Shown piece after piece: positions 1-6,644 of a stretch of 15,207 bases of DNA. The DNA comes from CAYTEH01 sp964436765 (GTDB taxonomy: Bacteria; Patescibacteriota; Gracilibacteria; Peribacterales; Peribacteraceae). The DNA lies in NCBI GenBank assembly GCA_964436765.1, contig CAYTEH010000033.1:1-15207 (forward strand), given 5' to 3'. Position 1 is the first letter of the stretch. Every line of letters begins with the position of its first letter. The notes below the pieces were generated by a model that worked only from the letters and a program-made list of their open reading frames with translations, made no database searches and was not told the origin of the DNA. Position numbers and translations under genes: made by a program.

Positions 1-39
1 GCTCTGCTCGATCATTGACTGCAGTTTTTTTCTGTTCAT
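1..39 (-). CDS. 5' end of a divergent gene, product unknown (partial)
   Basis: Reading leftward from the ATG at 39-37, thirteen codons are open to the window edge: MNRKKLQSMIEQS. That is too little to assign a family. The case for a real gene rests mainly on the promoter just upstream (65-93, TTGTAA-17 bp-TATAAT on the minus strand), which would give a leader of about 18-20 nt. The leader has no Shine-Dalgarno motif, as elsewhere in this window. The gene would be divergent from the HPF operon. Confidence 0.4.
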   Translation of the reverse strand, partial: MNRKKLQSMIEQS

Positions 40-64
40 GGGGTTTGTGTGAAGAAATCCGTTC

Positions 65-93
65 ATTATAGCAAAAATGGGGGTTTTTTACAA
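65..93 (-). promoter_or_regulatory. Sigma70-type promoter reading left
   Basis: On the minus strand, TTGTAA (93-88) is followed by 17 bp and then a perfect TATAAT (70-65). A TGC precedes the -10 box, so it is also an extended -10. It would drive the partial gene at the left edge. I see no comparably good promoter on the plus strand for the HPF operon. Positions 94-232 contain only a weak inverted repeat (138-142 with 150-154, GCGGG/CCCGC). Confidence 0.6.
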
Positions 94-232
94 TAAGGGT
101 TGAAAAGGGGACAGGTTCTGCCCTTCTTGCGGGGTACGCGGGTAGAAAGCCCGCACTAGGGTGATGGTTATCCTTTTTCTTCCCCATGCATTTTTTTTCC
201 GCTATCGTTCCTCCAATCATTCTCCTCTTTCT

Positions 233-583
233 ATGAACATCCAGCACTTCGAGAAAGGACTGCACTACAGCGACAAGGACCTGATGGTCTTTGCCAAGAA
301 AATCGGCAAACTTGCCACCTACTGCAAACGTCTGAAAAACGAAGATTCCATGATCCGCATCGAGGCCGAGCGGCGTGATACGAAAAAGGACCGCGACCAG
401 GTGAAGGTGATGCTCACGGTGGAGCTGCCGGGTGCCGAGTTGCGCGCCGAGTCGCGCCGTCCGAAGGTCCTCGACGCCCTCGAGCGGGCCATTGAGAAAA
501 TCGAGCCGCAGATCAAGCGCTACAAGGAGAAGCACACCGGCCGCAACCGGGCGCACATGCTTTCCCGCAGGAGCAGGGAATGA
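233..583 (+). CDS. hpf: Ribosome hibernation factor, HPF/RaiA (YfiA) family
   Basis: This 116-residue protein has the size and pattern of short HPF/RaiA proteins, which bind the 30S decoding region and silence or dimerise ribosomes under starvation. Visible family features are the N-terminal strand (MNIQHFEKGLHYSDKDL), helix 1 ending in a KKIGKLATYCKRL-type segment, the central acidic/basic strands with the phrase GAELRAE, and a C-terminal helix ending in KRYKEK. A longer reading frame opens at 161, but its first 24 residues are hydrophobic and unlike the family, so the ATG at 233 is preferred. No Shine-Dalgarno is visible: the upstream stretch is pyrimidine-rich. The stop overlaps the next start as ATGA (580-583), which implies translational coupling to the 7TM gene. 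The basic tail after residue 100 (TGRNRAHMLSRRSRE) is probably disordered. The family call is firm; the start is fairly sure. Confidence 0.88.
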   Translation: MNIQHFEKGLHYSDKDLMVFAKKIGKLATYCKRLKNEDSMIRIEAERRDTKKDRDQVKVMLTVELPGAELRAESRRPKVLDALERAIEKIEPQIKRYKEKHTGRNRAHMLSRRSRE

Positions 584-2115
584 GGCTGGCCCGCATTGTT
601 TCCGGCGCAGCCCTTTGCGCAGCACTCATGATGGCGCATATTCCGGCTTTTGCGCAGGGGGCGGGCACGCAGCGTTCGCAGCAGCTCACGGCCACCATCA
701 TCGGTCCGGCCGATATCGCAGCGGGCCGCACCGTGATTCTCGATGCATCTGCCAGCCGCATCGTGGGCAACAATATCCAATATTTCTGGTACGTGAACGG
801 GGGGCAGGCGCCCATCAGCACGACGGTCGATGCCATCTACACGCCCGATTCGGTCGGCGAGATCCGGTTCAGGCTCGTGGTGCGCGCGGTGGTGAACGGC
901 GAACAGCGGGAAGATGAGGAAGAGCATGTCGTCACGGTGTATCGACGCAAGGTGCTGCTTGTTGCCGATGCCAACGTGCCCCAGCGCGAGATTGAGCGTC
1001 TGCAGGCGGCTGCGGCCTCGGGTTCCACGTATCTCCGCGTGCTCCGCTCGTCCTTTTCGGCGGTGGACCGGCAGGGGGAGGATGCCCTCACGGCGCTGCT
1101 CACGCAGCACGGTTCTGCTCTGCAGGATGCCGAAACGGTGATCCTGTGGATCGACGGCCTCCCGACGCCCGGCGTCCACGCGCTGCTGCAGGTGACGCAG
1201 GGGGACCTGAAGCTGAAAAACGACATGCAGAATCAGACGCTTCTGCTTCCCACCGTGCTCCGTCTCCAGACGGTGGCGCGCACCGTGAAAGGCCCCCTGG
1301 ACGCGCTCGTGCCGGAGCGCGCCTTCGTCCTGAGACCATCGCTGCTGCCGCTGCTGTTTTCCTCCCGCAACGACGACGCGTTCTTGCAGAACGCACGGGG
1401 CATTCCGTCGGATGATCTGCAGATCCTGGACGTTTCGGCCGTGCGGATTCCGGGGTGGTACCTGCTCACGCGCCTCGTGAATGTCATGCTCGGCCTGGGC
1501 GTCTCCACGCAGACGATCCTGCTCCTGCTTGCGCTGCCCGTGATCGCGATGATTCTCGCCATCATGCGTCAGGTGGTGGGCATCAGCACGTTCGGTCTCT
1601 TCACGCCCGCCATCATCACCTTGAGCTTCCTCGTGCTCGGCTGGGTGATCGGCGTGCTGTTCCTGCTCTTCATCCTCATGACGGGCTATGCCTCGCGCAC
1701 GCTGCTCAAGCGCCTGCCCATTCTCTACATCCCCAAACTCGCCATCATCCTGGGCATCGGTGCCATTACTCTGCTGCTGCTTGTGGCCATCGGTACGTCG
1801 TTCGGCGTTCTCCTGAGCCACGACACGGTCTTCGTGCTCCTCATCATGAGCACGCTCGTCGAGAGCTTCCTCAACGTGAAATCGGAGCAGGGGATGCGGT
1901 CGGCGCTCCTGGCCGTAGGCCAGACGATCGTCGCGGCGCTCTTCTGCATCCTCATCATCCAGTGGGCGTCCTTCCGCGCGCTGCTCCTGGCGTATCCCGA
2001 AATCATCCTGCTCACGTTCCTGGTGAACATCGTGATCGGGCGTTTCACGGGTCTGCGCATCACGGAATACTTCCGGTTCAGGGAGGTATTCAAGGCGCTG
2101 GAAGGTCAGGAGTAA
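580..2115 (+). CDS. 7TM membrane protein (UUP1/7TM-transglutaminase class) with PKD-like ectodomain
   Basis: This is a 511-residue secretory membrane protein. Residues 1-25 form a signal peptide ending near AFAQG. Residues about 31-120 look like a PKD/Ig-like beta domain (an LDASAS phrase, then YFWYVNGG, and a closing strand VVTVYRR). Residues about 121-300 form an alpha/beta domain I do not recognise (strands KVLLVAD and VILWIDGL). Residues 308-495 carry about seven hydrophobic helices and match the membrane domain usually annotated as 7 transmembrane helices fused to an inactive transglutaminase. Matching phrases are RQVVGISTFGLFTPA (330-344), the YIPKLAI loop, STLVESF and RFTGLRITEYFRFREV near the end. 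In proteobacteria that family sits beside an alpha-L-glutamate-ligase-like ATP-grasp gene, exactly as here. The usual transglutaminase-like ectodomain is not visible. The start overlaps the hpf stop (ATGA); the next gene begins 27 bp downstream. Its biochemical role is unknown; a membrane sensor or partner of the ligase is an inference. Confidence 0.8.
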   Translation: MRLARIVSGAALCAALMMAHIPAFAQGAGTQRSQQLTATIIGPADIAAGRTVILDASASRIVGNNIQYFWYVNGGQAPISTTVDAIYTPDSVGEIRFRLVVRAVVNGEQREDEEEHVVTVYRRKVLLVADANVPQREIERLQAAAASGSTYLRVLRSSFSAVDRQGEDALTALLTQHGSALQDAETVILWIDGLPTPGVHALLQVTQGDLKLKNDMQNQTLLLPTVLRLQTVARTVKGPLDALVPERAFVLRPSLLPLLFSSRNDDAFLQNARGIPSDDLQILDVSAVRIPGWYLLTRLVNVMLGLGVSTQTILLLLALPVIAMILAIMRQVVGISTFGLFTPAIITLSFLVLGWVIGVLFLLFILMTGYASRTLLKRLPILYIPKLAIILGIGAITLLLLVAIGTSFGVLLSHDTVFVLLIMSTLVESFLNVKSEQGMRSALLAVGQTIVAALFCILIIQWASFRALLLAYPEIILLTFLVNIVIGRFTGLRITEYFRFREVFKALEGQE

Positions 2116-2142
2116 GGGCGTAGGCCCCTGCGACCAACGTTT

Positions 2143-4569
2143 ATGTTCCCTTTACTCAAACACGGCATCCTCGGCCTCAACGCACGCAATCTTCTCTATT
2201 TGCGTCCCTACAACCCCCGCAAAGCGGTGGCGTTCGCCGATAACAAGCTGAAGACCAAGGCGTACCTCTCGGCGCGCGGTATCCCCACCGCCAAAATCTA
2301 CGCCCGCATCGAGACCCGGCAACAGATGCGCAATTTCGACTTCTCGACGTTGCCGGACGAATGCGTGCTCAAGCCGAACTATGGGTACGGAGGGGAGGGG
2401 ATCCTCATTCTCAAGGGTCGCAAGAAGGGGCAGTTCCTGGAGCAGGGGAAGACGCCCATTTCGGACCAGCGGCTGCGCGAGCACATCGAAGACATCCTCG
2501 ATGGCGAGTTCTCGGTGAACGGACGGCAGGACACCGCGTTCTTCGAGAAGATCCTCGTGGCGCACCCCGGGTTCGCGCCGTTCCGTCCCGCCGGCCTGCC
2601 CGACGTCCGCCTGGTGGTTTTCAATCTTGTGCCGGTGATGGCGATGATCCGCGTGCCTACCATGCAGAGCCGCGGCAAGGCGAATGTGCACATGGGCGGC
2701 CTTGGCATCGGCATCGATATTGCCAAAGGCGTCACCACCCATGCGTTCCAGTATTCGTCCCTGCTGACCGAATTGCCGCACGGAGGGGATCCCTCCGGCA
2801 TTCCCATTCCATACTGGGAAGAAATGCTCCTGACCGCATCGCGCATCCAGTACATCACGAACATCGGGTATCTGGCCGTGGATCTCACCGTGGACGAGGA
2901 GCAGGGCCCGGTGCTGCTGGAGGTCAATGCCCGCGCGGGCCTGATGGTGCAGGTGGCCAACCTCGCGCCGCTCCGGTCACGCCTGGAGCGCGTGAAAGGC
3001 CTGACGGTCAGTTCTCCCGAGAAGGGCGTGCGCATCGCGCAGGAGCTGTTTGGCGAGAAAGTGAAGCGCTCGGCAGAGTCGGATCGCGATGATCTGAAGC
3101 CCCGTCTGGGCCTCCGCGAGACCATCACGCTCATTGCCCGCGGCATCACCGTGGAGGTTCCCGCGGTCATGAATCCTGCGTCCTCGGAATTCACCACGTT
3201 TGAGCCGGAATTGCTCCGTGAGCTCGAAAACAAGGGGGCAGCCGAGCCCACCGAGGATGACGATGCCGAGGAAGGCCAGTTGTACCGGGTCAAATTCTCG
3301 CTCGGCGGCAGGAAGATCCAGACACTTGTTCACGCCGGGTCGGTTCCGTTCAAGAGCGCGCGCGCAGCCATCGGGCGGCGCGATCTGCTCGGCTTCATCA
3401 TCGATCCGTCGAAAGAGCCCGAGGAGACGTCGCTTGTGCAGCCCAGGGTCAAAACCGACGTGCGCGCGCTCGACCGCATCATCCAGCAGGCCGATGAGGA
3501 CCTCATGCTCCTTAAGTACCTGAAGCCCGTGAACCTGGAAGAGGAGCGCAGGATTCTGCAGGGCGACCGGCTCTACAGCCCGTGGTTTGAGTATCCATCG
3601 TTGCCCGAAGACATCGATGAGCTTGAAAAAAAGCTCGGCAAGCTGACCCTCGACGATTCGCCTCTTGGCATTCTGCTCAAGAAAAAGCGGAATGAATTGC
3701 TTCTGCGCATCGCGCTCTTCCGCGCGCGCGGTCAGAGCGCTGCCTTCACGAAGGCGTCATGTGCGCTCTTCGGTGCTCCCAGTGCAGACTTGCTGCAGAC
3801 CGCAGAGCAGTTCCTGCGAACCCGCGTTGCCTGCGACATGCCCATGCCCCCCGGCGACATGCTCTCTGCCAGCGAGGCGGCGGAACGGTTTTTGGCTGCC
3901 CTCGAGAGCTACGGACTCCACGACTGGCAGGTGACCGTGCGTGGTGCCATGGTGGCCGATTGCGCGGTGGGGTGGAAGCGTCTGTACGTGCGCGAGGGTG
4001 CGCGCTTCAGCCCCATGCACGTGGAATCGCTCATCGCGCACGAGATCGAAACGCATATCCTCACGGCCGAAAACGGCGACCATCAGCCCTACGACCTGTT
4101 CCGGCGCGGGTTTGCGCACTATCTCGATACGCAGGAAGGGCTTGCGACCTACAACCAGAACCGCGTGCTCTCGCCCTACCACGAGAAGCGCTACGGCCCT
4201 GCCCGCGGCGTGCTGGCCGTGGCCTACTCGCTCCGGCATTCGTTTACCGATACGCGCCGGTACCTGGAAGAGGCCCTGGAATACACGCCCCAGAAGGCGC
4301 TCACCAAGGCCATCGAGCTCAAGCGCGGACTGCACGATGCCTCGGACCCGGGGGGCTTCACCAAGGGAATCGTTTACTACCGCGGGCAGCTGGAGATCGA
4401 GCGGTTCGTGAAGGAGGGGGGCGATCTGAAGCGCCTGTATATCGGTAAAATCGCGCTCGAGGACCTGCATCTGGCGGAGCAGATCGACGGCGTGAAGGCG
4501 CCTCTTCTCATTCCCGGGTTTCTGCGCGAGAAGCCGGTCGAGAAGAAGGACAGGAAGAAGAAAGAGTGA
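2143..4569 (+). CDS. Fusion: ATP-grasp (alpha-L-glutamate ligase-like), degenerate retropepsin-like domain, QEGLA/MATCAP metallopeptidase
   Basis: This 808-residue protein has three modules. (1) Residues 1 to about 290 are a RimK-like ATP-grasp domain of the alpha-L-glutamate-ligase-related type. It shows GLNARN near the N-terminus, the nucleotide-binding CVLKPNYGYGGEGI (74-87, K77), and the Mg-site strand LLEVNARAG with E260, N262 and R264. The ATP-binding residues look intact. (2) Residues about 320-425 match the retropepsin-like (RimB-type) domain, recognisable from LGLRETITLIARGITVEV and IGRRDLLGFIIDPS (410 onward). The catalytic DTG position reads N344-P345-A346. (3) Residues about 440-800 are the DUF1704 'flavohemoglobin expression-modulating QEGLA' family, related to the tubulin-detyrosinating MATCAP peptidases. 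It has HEIETH (633-638) and TQEGLA (663-668). These parts normally occur as separate neighbouring genes. Making and removing a glutamyl-type modification is an inference. There is no signal peptide, so it is probably cytoplasmic. No Shine-Dalgarno precedes the start. The tail is Lys-rich. Confidence 0.85.
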   Translation: MFPLLKHGILGLNARNLLYLRPYNPRKAVAFADNKLKTKAYLSARGIPTAKIYARIETRQQMRNFDFSTLPDECVLKPNYGYGGEGILILKGRKKGQFLEQGKTPISDQRLREHIEDILDGEFSVNGRQDTAFFEKILVAHPGFAPFRPAGLPDVRLVVFNLVPVMAMIRVPTMQSRGKANVHMGGLGIGIDIAKGVTTHAFQYSSLLTELPHGGDPSGIPIPYWEEMLLTASRIQYITNIGYLAVDLTVDEEQGPVLLEVNARAGLMVQVANLAPLRSRLERVKGLTVSSPEKGVRIAQELFGEKVKRSAESDRDDLKPRLGLRETITLIARGITVEVPAVMNPASSEFTTFEPELLRELENKGAAEPTEDDDAEEGQLYRVKFSLGGRKIQTLVHAGSVPFKSARAAIGRRDLLGFIIDPSKEPEETSLVQPRVKTDVRALDRIIQQADEDLMLLKYLKPVNLEEERRILQGDRLYSPWFEYPSLPEDIDELEKKLGKLTLDDSPLGILLKKKRNELLLRIALFRARGQSAAFTKASCALFGAPSADLLQTAEQFLRTRVACDMPMPPGDMLSASEAAERFLAALESYGLHDWQVTVRGAMVADCAVGWKRLYVREGARFSPMHVESLIAHEIETHILTAENGDHQPYDLFRRGFAHYLDTQEGLATYNQNRVLSPYHEKRYGPARGVLAVAYSLRHSFTDTRRYLEEALEYTPQKALTKAIELKRGLHDASDPGGFTKGIVYYRGQLEIERFVKEGGDLKRLYIGKIALEDLHLAEQIDGVKAPLLIPGFLREKPVEKKDRKKKE

Positions 4570-4904
4570 TGTGGCTCGAGACGCCCTGCACCTTTTGCGA
4601 AAGGTGACGGGGCTCCTCGCCATGACAAACGCGCAGCAGAACACGGGCTCGAGGCTCGGTTCGATCGCCGAGCACCTCGCCAAGGTTTCATTAAAACGCT
4701 GGTTGTCATGGTGAGGAGCGCCGCACGACCGAACAATGTCATGGTGAGGNNNNNNNNNNNNNNNNNNNNNNNNNNNNNNNNNNNNNNNNNNNNNNNNNNN
4801 NNNNNNNNNNNNNNNNNNNNNNNNNNNNNNNNNNNNNNNNNNNNNNNNNGCACGACCGAACAATGTCATGGTGAGGTGCGCCGCGGCGCCTCGAACCATG
4901 ACGA
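4570..4904. repeat. Palindromic repeat region with 33-bp tandem units around an assembly gap
   Basis: No gene is visible in these 335 bases. A perfect 7-bp hairpin (CACCTTT-TGCG-AAAGGTG, 4589-4606) follows the stop of the fusion gene. An inverted pair (GCTCCTCGCCATGACA at 4612-4627, its complement with one mismatch at 4704-4719) leads into units beginning GTCATGGTGAGG at 4705, 4738 and 4865. The first two lie exactly 33 bp apart. The last copy extends to a large palindrome (arms GTCATGGT 4865-4872 and ACCATGAC 4895-4902) that ends just after the bL25 stop. The 33-bp unit looks like a decayed copy of that palindrome. This is a REP-like element array; it may also stop transcription from both sides. 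Confidence 0.75.
4750..4849. other. Assembly gap (100 N) inside the repeat array
   Basis: Exactly 100 N, the usual placeholder for an unknown distance. Both edges lie inside 33-bp repeat units, so the assembler most likely stopped on the repeat. If all missing units are intact, the true gap would be 6, 39, 72, 105 bases and so on, not 100. Confidence 0.95.
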
Positions 4905-5615
4905 TTATTTCTTCGCCGCCTTCTCCTTGCCTTCCTTCTGAGCTGCCTCTGCGGGCTTGTCGGGTCCTTCCGTCTGTCCCGGGATGGGTCCGCCGCCTGC
5001 CGGGGCAGCCGCAGCGGCTGCGGCAGCAACCTCTTCCGGCGTGGGCGTGGCAACCACTTCCTCGGCGCGCTGTTCCTGCACCGACATCAGCACGGTTTCG
5101 GGGGCTTCCATCACTTTCACTCCCTTGGGGAGCTTCAGTTCCTTCACCGTAAGCACGTCGTTGAGCGTGGCGAGGGAAGCAATGCTGATGCTGAGACTGT
5201 GCGGAAGATCGGCGGGGAGGCAGCGTACGCGGACGGTGTCGTGCGCCGTCACGAGGATGGCGCTCAGCTCCTTCACGGCGGGCGATTCGCCTTCGAAGAT
5301 CAGCGGGACCGGAGCCTCGATTTCCTTCTTCATGTCCACGGCGTAGAAGTCGGCATGGGTTTCACGATCGGTGATGGGATGGAACGTCACCTCCTTGAAA
5401 AGCACAGGCACTTTCTTGCCGGCAACATCGAGTTCCACGAGCGTGCTTGCCCCTGCCTTGTTGAAGGTCTTGTGGAGGGCTGCAGCCTCGATTTCCACGT
5501 GCAAATTGCCATCGACGCTGCCGTACACCACTGCCGGAACGCGTCCAGCGTTGCGGACCTTTTTGGCTTTCACGCCAAGGTCGCGGGCCGATGCCTGAAG
5601 GGTGAGCATGTCCAT
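4905..5615 (-). CDS. rplY: Large ribosomal subunit protein bL25 (CTC form)
   Basis: This 236-residue protein is of the long bL25/CTC class that binds 5S rRNA. Residues 1 to about 92 are the 5S-binding domain (GRVPAVVYG, then the FKEVTFHPITDRETHADFY segment). Residues about 95-185 are the CTC beta domain (VPLIFEGESPAVKE, VRCLPADLPHSL, LPKGVKVMEAPETVL). The last ~50 residues are a low-complexity Ala/Pro/Gly/Glu/Lys tail with an eight-alanine run. The ATG at 5615 is used because a good promoter sits just ahead of it; a second in-frame ATG lies two codons later (5609). There is no Shine-Dalgarno. The gene ends against the palindromic repeat array, the glycosyltransferase gene lies upstream, and it has its own promoter. 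Confidence 0.93.
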   Translation of the reverse strand: MDMLTLQASARDLGVKAKKVRNAGRVPAVVYGSVDGNLHVEIEAAALHKTFNKAGASTLVELDVAGKKVPVLFKEVTFHPITDRETHADFYAVDMKKEIEAPVPLIFEGESPAVKELSAILVTAHDTVRVRCLPADLPHSLSISIASLATLNDVLTVKELKLPKGVKVMEAPETVLMSVQEQRAEEVVATPTPEEVAAAAAAAAPAGGGPIPGQTEGPDKPAEAAQKEGKEKAAKK

Positions 5616-5624
5616 GGGCGACGA

Positions 5625-5653
5625 AGAATACGTGAGAACAGGGGTGGGGTCAA
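5625..5653 (-). promoter_or_regulatory. Promoter of bL25, nearly leaderless
   Basis: On the minus strand, TTGACC (5653-5648), 17 bp, then TATTCT (5630-5625). Only nine bases separate the -10 box from the ATG at 5615, so transcription should start about 2-3 nt before the codon. Confidence 0.6.
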
Positions 5654-5749
5654 CACAAGAATGTGAGGCGTATGGAGAGGAAAGAGATACGTGACAAGAG
5701 AAAAATTGCCGTAGAAATCGAAATCTAAGTCACTTTTCCCTGTCCTCTT

Positions 5750-6556
5750 TTAACTTTTAGCTCCGTGCCGCCATTTCCAGAAGTATTTCATGCCGCTCCA
5801 TGCATGACTGCGGACTGTCTTTTTCGTGATCAGAGCCAGCATTCCTCCTTCACTCAACCGGCTTTTCCGGTCGGTGCCCTGGGCTTCCGGGAAATACACG
5901 ACGCGTTTTCCGGCCTCCCAGACGCGGCGACAGAGATCGGTATCTTCGAAGAACAGGAAGAACCGCTCGTCGAAGCCTCCTATCTGCCGGCACAGCTCCC
6001 GCGGCATCATCAGGCACCCGCCTACCACCCAGTCGGTGTCGCCGGTGACGGAAGGGTCGCGGTCCCACTGCAGGTATCGCCGCATGCGTTGTTTGAAGAA
6101 ACGGCGGAGGACGGTTCGCTTGATGATCACATCCATCACGCCCGGAAAGCTCCGGTAGGAATCGCGCACGGTACCGTCACTGAAGCGCAACGTGGGTCCC
6201 AAAATCCCGATGGATGGGTCCTGCTCCATGGCATTGACCATAGTCTCCACGGCGTCGGGATTGAGGAGCTTCGCGGGGTTATTCAGAAGCAGATAGCGTC
6301 CGTGCGCATATCGGATGCCCCTGTTGTACCCCGCGCCGAAGCCGTCGTTTGTTGCGGTCTCGATGATCTTCACGCGCGGATACTTTCGCACCTGGTTCCG
6401 CAGATAGCCGATGGAGTCATCGTCGGAGTGATTATCGATGATGAGGATCTCCATCCGGTCTGCAATCGTCTGCTTGAGGAGGGCTTCGGCGCACGTCCAG
6501 GCTTCCCGGCCGGAGCGGAAGTTGAGGATCAATGCTGAAACAAGCGGTTGCGACAT
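5750..6556 (-). CDS. Family 2 glycosyltransferase with atypical active-site motifs
   Basis: This 268-residue protein has the layout of WbbL/rhamnosyltransferase-like GT2 enzymes, which move sugars from nucleotide-sugar donors onto cell-surface glycans. It shows VSALILNFRSG at the N-terminus, EILIIDNHSDDDS, NDGFGAGYNRGIRYAHG, then DTDWVVGGCLM, and the acceptor-side motif GGFDERFFLFFEDTDLCRRVWEAG. Two expected residues differ. The metal-binding NPD motif after YLLL reads NNPA (Ala95). The usual His after the V-Y-x-P-E-A strand reads TDRKSRLS. The enzyme could be inactive, or belong to a subfamily with other solutions. No membrane helices are apparent. It is transcribed separately from bL25, with an extended -10 seven bases before the ATG. 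The family call is firm; donor and acceptor are unknown. Confidence 0.85.
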   Translation of the reverse strand: MSQPLVSALILNFRSGREAWTCAEALLKQTIADRMEILIIDNHSDDDSIGYLRNQVRKYPRVKIIETATNDGFGAGYNRGIRYAHGRYLLLNNPAKLLNPDAVETMVNAMEQDPSIGILGPTLRFSDGTVRDSYRSFPGVMDVIIKRTVLRRFFKQRMRRYLQWDRDPSVTGDTDWVVGGCLMMPRELCRQIGGFDERFFLFFEDTDLCRRVWEAGKRVVYFPEAQGTDRKSRLSEGGMLALITKKTVRSHAWSGMKYFWKWRHGAKS

Positions 6557-6563
6557 GCAAAAG

Positions 6564-6572
6564 AGTGTAGCA
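6564..6572 (-). promoter_or_regulatory. Extended -10 element of the glycosyltransferase gene
   Basis: On the minus strand, TGC-TACACT (6572-6564) lies seven bases ahead of the ATG at 6556. No convincing -35 box is found at 16-18 bp, so recognition would rest on the extended -10. The predicted start is at or next to the ATG (leaderless). Confidence 0.45.
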
Positions 6573-6588
6573 GTGGTTTTTCGTTCCT

Positions 6589-6644
6589 CGTTATTGGTTT
6601 TTCGTTTTCAAAAACCAGAAACTACAAACCAGAAACCAATAACG
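6589..6644. repeat. Inverted repeat and short direct repeats at the 3' end of uppP
   Basis: CGTTATTGGTTT (6589-6600) is repeated perfectly inverted at 6633-6644. Between the arms, the phrase AAACCAGAAAC recurs. The right arm codes for the last residues of UppP and the left arm lies beyond its stop, so the hairpin straddles the gene end. It may serve as a weak terminator or be an invading short repeat. Confidence 0.55.

Noticed and set aside
138..154. Terminator upstream of HPF
   Set aside because: The stem is only 5 bp (GCGGG/CCCGC) with no T-tract on either strand.
161..232. Upstream ATG for the HPF gene
   Set aside because: The extra 24 residues are hydrophobic and unrelated to HPF/RaiA, whose conserved N-terminus begins at the ATG at 233.
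520..1821. Long minus-strand reading frame (433 codons) opposite the 7TM gene
   Set aside because: Its translation is a His/Glu/Arg/Gln-rich string typical of an antisense shadow in GC-rich DNA, and the opposite strand encodes a recognisable protein.
4377..4899. Frames running through the first N gap
   Set aside because: They are open only because N codons contain no stops; both sides are repeat or antisense sequence.
4705..4902. CRISPR array
   Set aside because: The 33-bp units abut with no unique spacers and no cas genes are nearby; the units are palindromic tandem repeats.
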